A stretch of 64,000 bases of DNA from Molossus alvarezi (taxonomy: Eukaryota; Chordata; Mammalia; Chiroptera; Molossidae): contig JBAWUJ010000074.1 in assembly GCA_037176705.1 (NCBI GenBank), positions 124,001 through 188,000 on the forward strand. Reading direction: 5' to 3'. Shown here piece after piece: positions 58,235-64,000 of this stretch. The first letter of the stretch is position 1. The number at the start of each line of letters is the position of its first letter. The translations under genes and the position numbers were made by a program. Under the pieces are notes generated by a model, which worked only from the letters and a program-made list of their open reading frames with translations, was not told the DNA's origin and searched no databases.

Positions 58235-61200
58235 ATTTTTTAATAATGCATTCATTTATTTTTGTTACAGTTCTTTCTCCCCCCCACTGTTTTGCCCCTC
58301 CCCCTCCCTTCCTGCCCTATCCCCAGCTTTGTTGTGCAGGTGCATTGTTCCTGAATAGATGCATATCAGTTCTGTGGTTTATCTCTCCCATACCACCCCC
58401 TAATCTGGAGATTGTCTGTCTGTGCCCCACTTCCACGTTTCTGGGACTACCCCATTCCTCAGACTGTTATGTTCATTATATTCCACAGATAAGTGAGATC
58501 ATATGACACTTGTCTCTCTGTGTTTGGCATGTTTTGCTTAGGATAATACTGTCCAGGCCCCTCGGTGTAGTCTCAAAGGTTAAGAGATCTTTCTTTCTTA
58601 CATGTGCATAGTACTCCATTGTGTATATGTACCACCTCTTTTTTAAGCATTCGTCTACTGATGGACACTTGGGCTGTGTCCAGATCTTAGCTATTGTAAA
58701 TAGTGCTCCTACAAACCTAGGGATACATATATTCTTTCTGATGGGTGTTTCAGGCTTCTTAGTGTGTATTTCCTAGCAGTGGGATCTCTGGGTCAAATGA
58801 AAGTTCAGTGTTTAAGTGTTTGAGGTAACACCATATTGTTTTCCATAGTGGCTGCACCAGTCTGCATTCCCACCGGCAGTGTACTAGAGTCCTCTGTGCC
58901 CACCCCTCGCCAAGGCTTGCAGTTTGAAGATTTGGTGATGGCGGCCATTCTGACAGTTGTGTGGTAATATCTCCTTATTGTTTTAATTTGCATCTCTCTG
59001 ATGATTAGTGATTTTGTGCATTTCTTCATATGTCTCTTACCATTTGTATGTCCTGTTTTGAGAGGTGTGTGTTTTGTTCCTCTGCCCGTTTTTTAATTGG
59101 GTTCTTGGTTTTCCTAGAGCTGAGTTTTATAAGCAGTCCATATTTTGGAAATTAACCCTTTTCAGATTCATCATCAGCATGTTTGGTCTTCCAGATAGTG
59201 AGAACCCTTTCCGTTTTGATGGTTGTTTCTTTAGCTGCGAAGAAGCAGTTTAGTTTTAGGTATTGTCATGTGTTTGTTAACTTATTTATTTATTTATTTT
59301 GGTGTGTACTTGTCTGTTGCTTTAGGTGTTATATCAGTGAAAACTCTGCTGGCTATGTGTGAAATTTTGTGTCCTGCACTTTCTTCTATAATTTGTACGG
59401 ATTCATGAGTTTCATTTAAGTATTTTATCCATTTCAAGTTTATTCTCATGTATGGTGTAAGGTCGTTGTCTGGCTTCATTTTTTTTTTTTTTTTTTTGCA
59501 CGTTGCTTTCCAATATTTTCAACGCCATTCATTGAAGGGACTGTCTTGACTCCACTGTATGTTGTTGCCAACACTGTCGAATTGTAATTGAATATATTGT
59601 CTTGGGTCAATTTCTGGGTTGTCTATTCTGTTCCATTGACATAGCTATCTGCCTGTTTCTGTGCCAGTACCAGGCTGATTTTTATTATGGTGGCTTTGTG
59701 GTATGACCTGAAATCTGGTCATGTGAACCCTCCTGCTTTGTTCGTCTTTCTCAAGGTGTCTGTGGGTACTAGGGGTCTTTTTTAGTTTATATACACTTTT
59801 GGAGTGTTTGTAGTAGTTCTGTGACGTAAGTCATTGGTATTTTGGTGATGATTCTATTGAGTGTGTAGATTGCTTTGGGTAGTAGGGTCATTTTAATGAT
59901 GTTAGTTCTTCCAATCCATGAAGAGGGTATATGCTCTCACTTTTTTATATCTTCCTCCACTTCTGATTTCACTGTCCTGTAGTTATCTGTGAAGTTATCT
60001 GTGTAGTTATCTTTACTTCTTCGGTTAAGTTTATTCCTAGGTATTTTAATTTTTTGTGCTGTGATGGTAAATGAAGTTGATTTTTCAGTTTTTCTTTCTG
60101 TGATTTAATCTTTGGTGTATAAAAATGCCATCGATTTCTTGACATTAATTTTGTGTCCTGCCACATTGCCATATTCCAGGATTGAATTAATGTAGATTTT
60201 TGATGGAGTCTTTAGGGTTTTTTATGTACCATATTATGTCCTCTGCATATAATGACAGTTTCACTTGCTCCTTTCCATTTGGGATCCCTTTTATTTTTTC
60301 TTCATGTGTAATTGCAGTGTCTAAGACGTCCAGTTCTATGTTAAATAAGAGTGGCAAAAGCGGGCATCCCTGTCTTGTTCTCATTCTTAAGGGGACTGCT
60401 TTTTGTTTTCGCCCATTGTGTATGTTGTTGGCTGTGTTTTTCATATGTCGCCTGTATTGTATTGCGATGTGGCCCCTCTGTTCCCACATCGCTGAGCGTG
60501 TTTATCCGAAATGGGTGCAGGATATTGTCGAATGCTTTTTTCGCATATATTGATATGATCATGTGGTTTTTATCTTTTGTTTTGTTTATGCGATGTATCA
60601 CATTTATTGATGTGCACATATTGTACCATCCTTGAGTGCCTGGACTGTAACCCAGTAAGTCAAGGTGAGTAATGTGTATGAGGTATTGCTGGATTTGATT
60701 CGCTAATAGTTTGCTAAGAATTTTGGCATCTGTGTTAATCAGGGATATTGGCCTGTAGTTTTCCTTAGTTTATAGTGTGTTCATGTGGTTTGAGAATTGG
60801 GATTATGCTGGCCTCAGAAAGTGTGTTTGGAAGTGTTCCGTCTTGGTGGATTTATTGAAATAGTTTGAGAAGTGTGGGTGTTAATTCCTTGAATGTTCAC
60901 TAAAACTCCCCCGTGCAGCCATCCGAGCCCTTGGTTTTGTTTGCTGGGAGATTTTTGATTCTATCTTCAAATTTCCTAGATGTGTTTGGTGTGTTCAAGT
61001 TTTCTATCTCTTCCCCATTCAGTGCTGGGAGACTATGTAATCCCAGAAATGTTTCCATTTTTTCATCTTTTGAATTATTTTTAGTCTCTATGGTGTCTAT
61101 TTCTGCTCTGTTCTTTGCTATTCATTTCCTACTGCTTAGTTTGAGGTGTTTGTTTGTTTGATAGTTTGTTTCATTTTTTTCTGGTTTTTTAAGTGCTGAT

Positions 61201-61378
61201 GTGAGATAGTGAAATAGAAACTGTTGTTTTCTGAGGTAGACATGTGGGGTATAAACTTCCCTATCAGGACTATTGTCACTGAATCCCATTGATTTTGTGT
61301 TGTTGTGTGTTCACTTTCATTGGTATCCATGAAGTTTCTCATTTTTTCTTGATCTCCCTGTGAACCCATTCATTGTTT
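58235..61378 (-). mobile_element. Tandem L1 array, unit 1 (longest)
   Basis: A minus-strand L1 from the 3' end (T-run at 58,236) through the 3' UTR, ORF2 C-terminus and RT ('[13 protein letters not shown]' near 60,240, an AED in place of ADD) to a 5' truncation just after 'gaacccattcattgttt'. All frames are broken. It contains a T-run at about 59,479-59,499 and a (TTTA)n at about 59,281-59,300. Confidence 0.93.
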
Positions 61379-61406
61379 GTTTAATTTATATTGTAGACTG
61401 TATTCT

Positions 61407-63717
61407 GTTTTTTAATAATGCATTCATTTATTTTTGTTAAAGTTCTTTCTCCCCCCACTGTTTTGCCCCTCCCCCTCCCTTCCTGACCTATCCCCAGCTT
61501 TGTTGTACATGTGCATTGTTCCTGAATAGATGCATATCAGTTCTGTGGTTTATCTCTCCCATACCACCCCCTAATCTGGAGATTGTCTGTCTGTGCCCCA
61601 CTTCCACGTTTCTGGGACTACGCCATTCCTCAGACTGTTATGTTCATTATATTCCACAGATAAGTGAGATCATATGACACTTGTCTGTCTGTGTTTGGCA
61701 TGTTTTGCTTAGGATAATACTGTCCAGGTCCCTCGGTGTAGTCTCAAAGGTTAAGAGATCTTTCTTTCTTACATGTGCATAGTACTCCATTGTGTATATG
61801 TACCACCTCTTTTTTAAGCATTCGTCTACTGATGGACACTTGGGCTGTGTCCAGATGTTAGCTATTGTAAATAGTGCTCCTACAAACCTAGGGATACATA
61901 TATTCTTTCTGATGGGTGTTTCAGGCTTCTTAGTGTGTATTTCCTAGAAGTGGGATCTCTGGGTCAAATGAAAGTTCAGTGTTTAAGTGTTTGAGGTAAC
62001 ACCATATTGTTTTCCATAGTGGCTGCACCAGTCTGCATTCCCACCGGCAGTGTACTGGAGTCCTTTGTGCCCACCCCTCGCCAAGACTTGCAGTTTGAAG
62101 ATTTGGTGATGGCAGCCATTCTGACAGGTGTGTGGTAATATCTCCTTATTGTTTTAATTTGCATCTCTCTGATGATTAGTGATTTTGTGCATTTCTTCAT
62201 ATGTCTCTTACCATTTGTATGTCCTGTTTCGAGAGGTGTGTGTTTTGTTCCTCTGCCCGTTTTTTAATTGGGTTCTTGGTTTTCCTATAGCTGAGTTTTA
62301 TAAGCAGTCCATATTTTGGAAATTAACCCTTTTCAGATTCATCATCAGCATGTTTGATCTTCCAGATAGTGAGAACCCTTTCCGTTTTGATGGTTGTTTC
62401 TTTAGCTGCGCAGAAGCTGTTTAGTTTTAGGCATTGTCATGTGTTTGTTAACTTATTTATTTATTTATTTTGGTGTGTACTTGTCTGTTGCTTTAGGTGT
62501 TATATCAGTGAAAACTCTGCTGGCTATGTGTGAAATTTTGTGTCCTGCACTTTCTTCTATAATTTGTACGGATTCATGAGTTTCATTTAAGTATTTTATC
62601 CATTTCAAGTTTATTCTCATGTATGGTGTAAGGTCGTTGTCTGGCTTCATTTTTTTTTTTTTTTTTTGCACGTTGCTTTCCGATATTTTCAACGCCATTC
62701 ATTGAAGGGACTGTCTTGACTCCACTGTATGTTGTTGCCAACACTGTCGAATTGTAATTGAATATATTGTCTTGGGTCAATTTCTGGGTTGTCTATTCTG
62801 TTCCATTGACCTATCTGCCTGTTCCATTGACCTATCTGCCTGTTTCTGTGCCAGTACCAGGATTTTGTCGAATGCTTTTTTCGCATATATTGATATGATC
62901 ATGTGGTTTTTATCTTTTGTTTTGTTTATGCGATGTATCACATTTATTGATGTGCACATATTGAACCATCCTTGATTGCCTGGACTGTAACCCAGTAAGT
63001 CAAGGTGAGTAATGTATGAGGTATTGCTGGATTTGATTCGCTAATAGTTTGCTAAGAATTTTGGCATCTGTGTTAATCAGGGATGTAGGCCTGTAGTTTT
63101 CCTTAGTTTATAGTGTGTTCATTTGGTTTGAGAATTAGGATTATGCTGGCCTCAGAAAGTGTGTTTGGAAGTGTTCCGTCTTGGTGGATTTATTGAAATA
63201 GTTTGAGAAGTGTGGGTGTTAATTCCTTGAATGTTCACTAAAACTCCCCCGTGCAGCCATCCGGGCCCTTGGTTTTGTTTGCTGGGAGATTTTTGATTCT
63301 ATCTTCAATTTTCGTAGATGTGTTTGGTGTGTTCAAGTTTTCTATCTCTTCCCCATTCAGTGCTGGGAGACTATGTAATCCCAGAAATGTTTCCATTTTT
63401 TCATCTTTTGAATTATTTTTAGTCTCTATGGTGTCTATTTCTGCGCTGTTCTTTGCTATTCATTTCCTACTGCTTAGTTTGAGGTGTTTGTTTGTTTGAT
63501 AGTTTGTTTCATTCTTTTCTGGTTTTTTAAGTTCTGATGTGAGATAGTGAAATAGAAACTGTTGTTTTCTGAGGTAGACATGTGGGGTATAAACTTCCCT
63601 ATCAGGACTACTGTCACTGAATCCCATTGATTTTGTGTTGTTGTGTGTTCACTTTCATTGGTTTCCATGAAGTTTCTCATTTTTTCTTGATCTCCTTGTG
63701 AACCCATTCATTGTTTG
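61407..63717 (-). mobile_element. Tandem L1 array, unit 2 (internal deletion)
   Basis: The same L1 with the same 5' truncation and the same roughly 28-bp linker to the next unit. It lacks the segment equivalent to about 59,675-60,521 of unit 1 (joined at 'gccagtaccagg' to 'attttgtcgaatgc') and has a 21-bp tandem duplication at 62,801-62,842. Confidence 0.93.
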
Positions 63718-63744
63718 TTTAATTTATATTGTAGACTGTATTCT

Positions 63745-64000
63745 ATTTTTTAATAATGCATTCATTTATTTGTTACAGTTCTTTCTCCCCCCCACTGTTT
63801 TTCCCCTCCCCCTCCCTTCCTGCCCTATCCCTAGCTTTGTTGTGCATGTGCATTGTTCCTGAATAGATGCATATCAGTTCTGCGGTTTATCTCTCCCATA
63901 CCACCCCCTAATCTGGAGATTGTCTGTCTGTGCCCCACTTCCACGTTTCTGGGACTACCCCATTCCTCAGACTGTTATGTTCATTATATTCCACAGATAA
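63745..64000 (-). mobile_element. Tandem L1 array, unit 3 (cut by window end)
   Basis: It repeats the 3' end and 3' UTR of units 1 and 2. The window ends before the ORF2 part is complete. Confidence 0.92.

Noticed and set aside
57993..64000. CRISPR-like or classical satellite array
   Set aside because: The units are several kb of LINE-1 sequence with no short direct repeat-spacer pattern.

Overview
This is a mammalian nuclear genomic window. It is almost certainly from a bat, most likely a vesper bat (Vespertilionidae). The grounds are about ten copies of a tRNA-derived SINE of the VES type ('ccctggccggtttggctca' heads, pyrimidine-rich middles, A-rich tails and target-site duplications), an active-looking LINE-1 family with G-rich 3' ends, and a SPIN/URR1-like hAT MITE, a family known to have invaded vesper bats. 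No intact protein-coding gene was found. The supportable content is retroelements, simple repeats, pseudogenes and segmental duplications.

Positions 1-31,400 are relatively GC-rich, ordinary-looking intergenic or intronic DNA. They hold ancient repeats (MIR, L2, a MaLR-like LTR, old L1 tails), scattered VES SINEs in both orientations, several CA/TG-rich tracts, a 50-bp minisatellite near 26.2 kb, a CpG-rich patch with a CTCF-like motif near 18.2 kb, and one well-preserved 5'-truncated L1 at 29,526-30,682 with clean target-site duplications. Positions 31,400-38,850 become AT-rich and hold the hAT MITE (31,674-31,898), L2 and L1 debris, a large TTCC/TTTC microsatellite on the tail of a SINE, and a decayed L1 (37,220-38,838).

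Positions 38,850-64,000 look like sex-chromosome, probably Y-type, ampliconic sequence. A multi-exon TSPY-family pseudogene (SET/NAP domain) lies on the minus strand at about 48,142-50,370, with recognisable exons and several stops and frameshifts. A second, more decayed TSPY-like 3' end lies in opposite orientation near 39,925-40,200. Between them a 4.7-kb minus-strand L1 (ORF1 C-terminal part plus all of ORF2, broken) is fused at its 5' end to a full-length U6 snRNA copy, and the whole is bounded by one shared target-site duplication, so it is a U6-L1 chimeric retrocopy.

From 52,293 to 57,992 there is a large inverted repeat (arms about 2.6-2.7 kb, roughly nine-tenths identical by eye) around a 411-bp GC-rich spacer. 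Short reading frames of exactly equal length are kept in both arms. Its right arm ends inside a head-to-tail tandem array of one 5'-truncated L1 (57,993 to the window end), which was copied as a segmental duplication and not by repeated insertion. How these parts work together: nothing here suggests an operon-like or coordinated system. The right half is best read as a degenerating ampliconic region shaped by L1 insertion, template switching, inverted duplication and tandem duplication.
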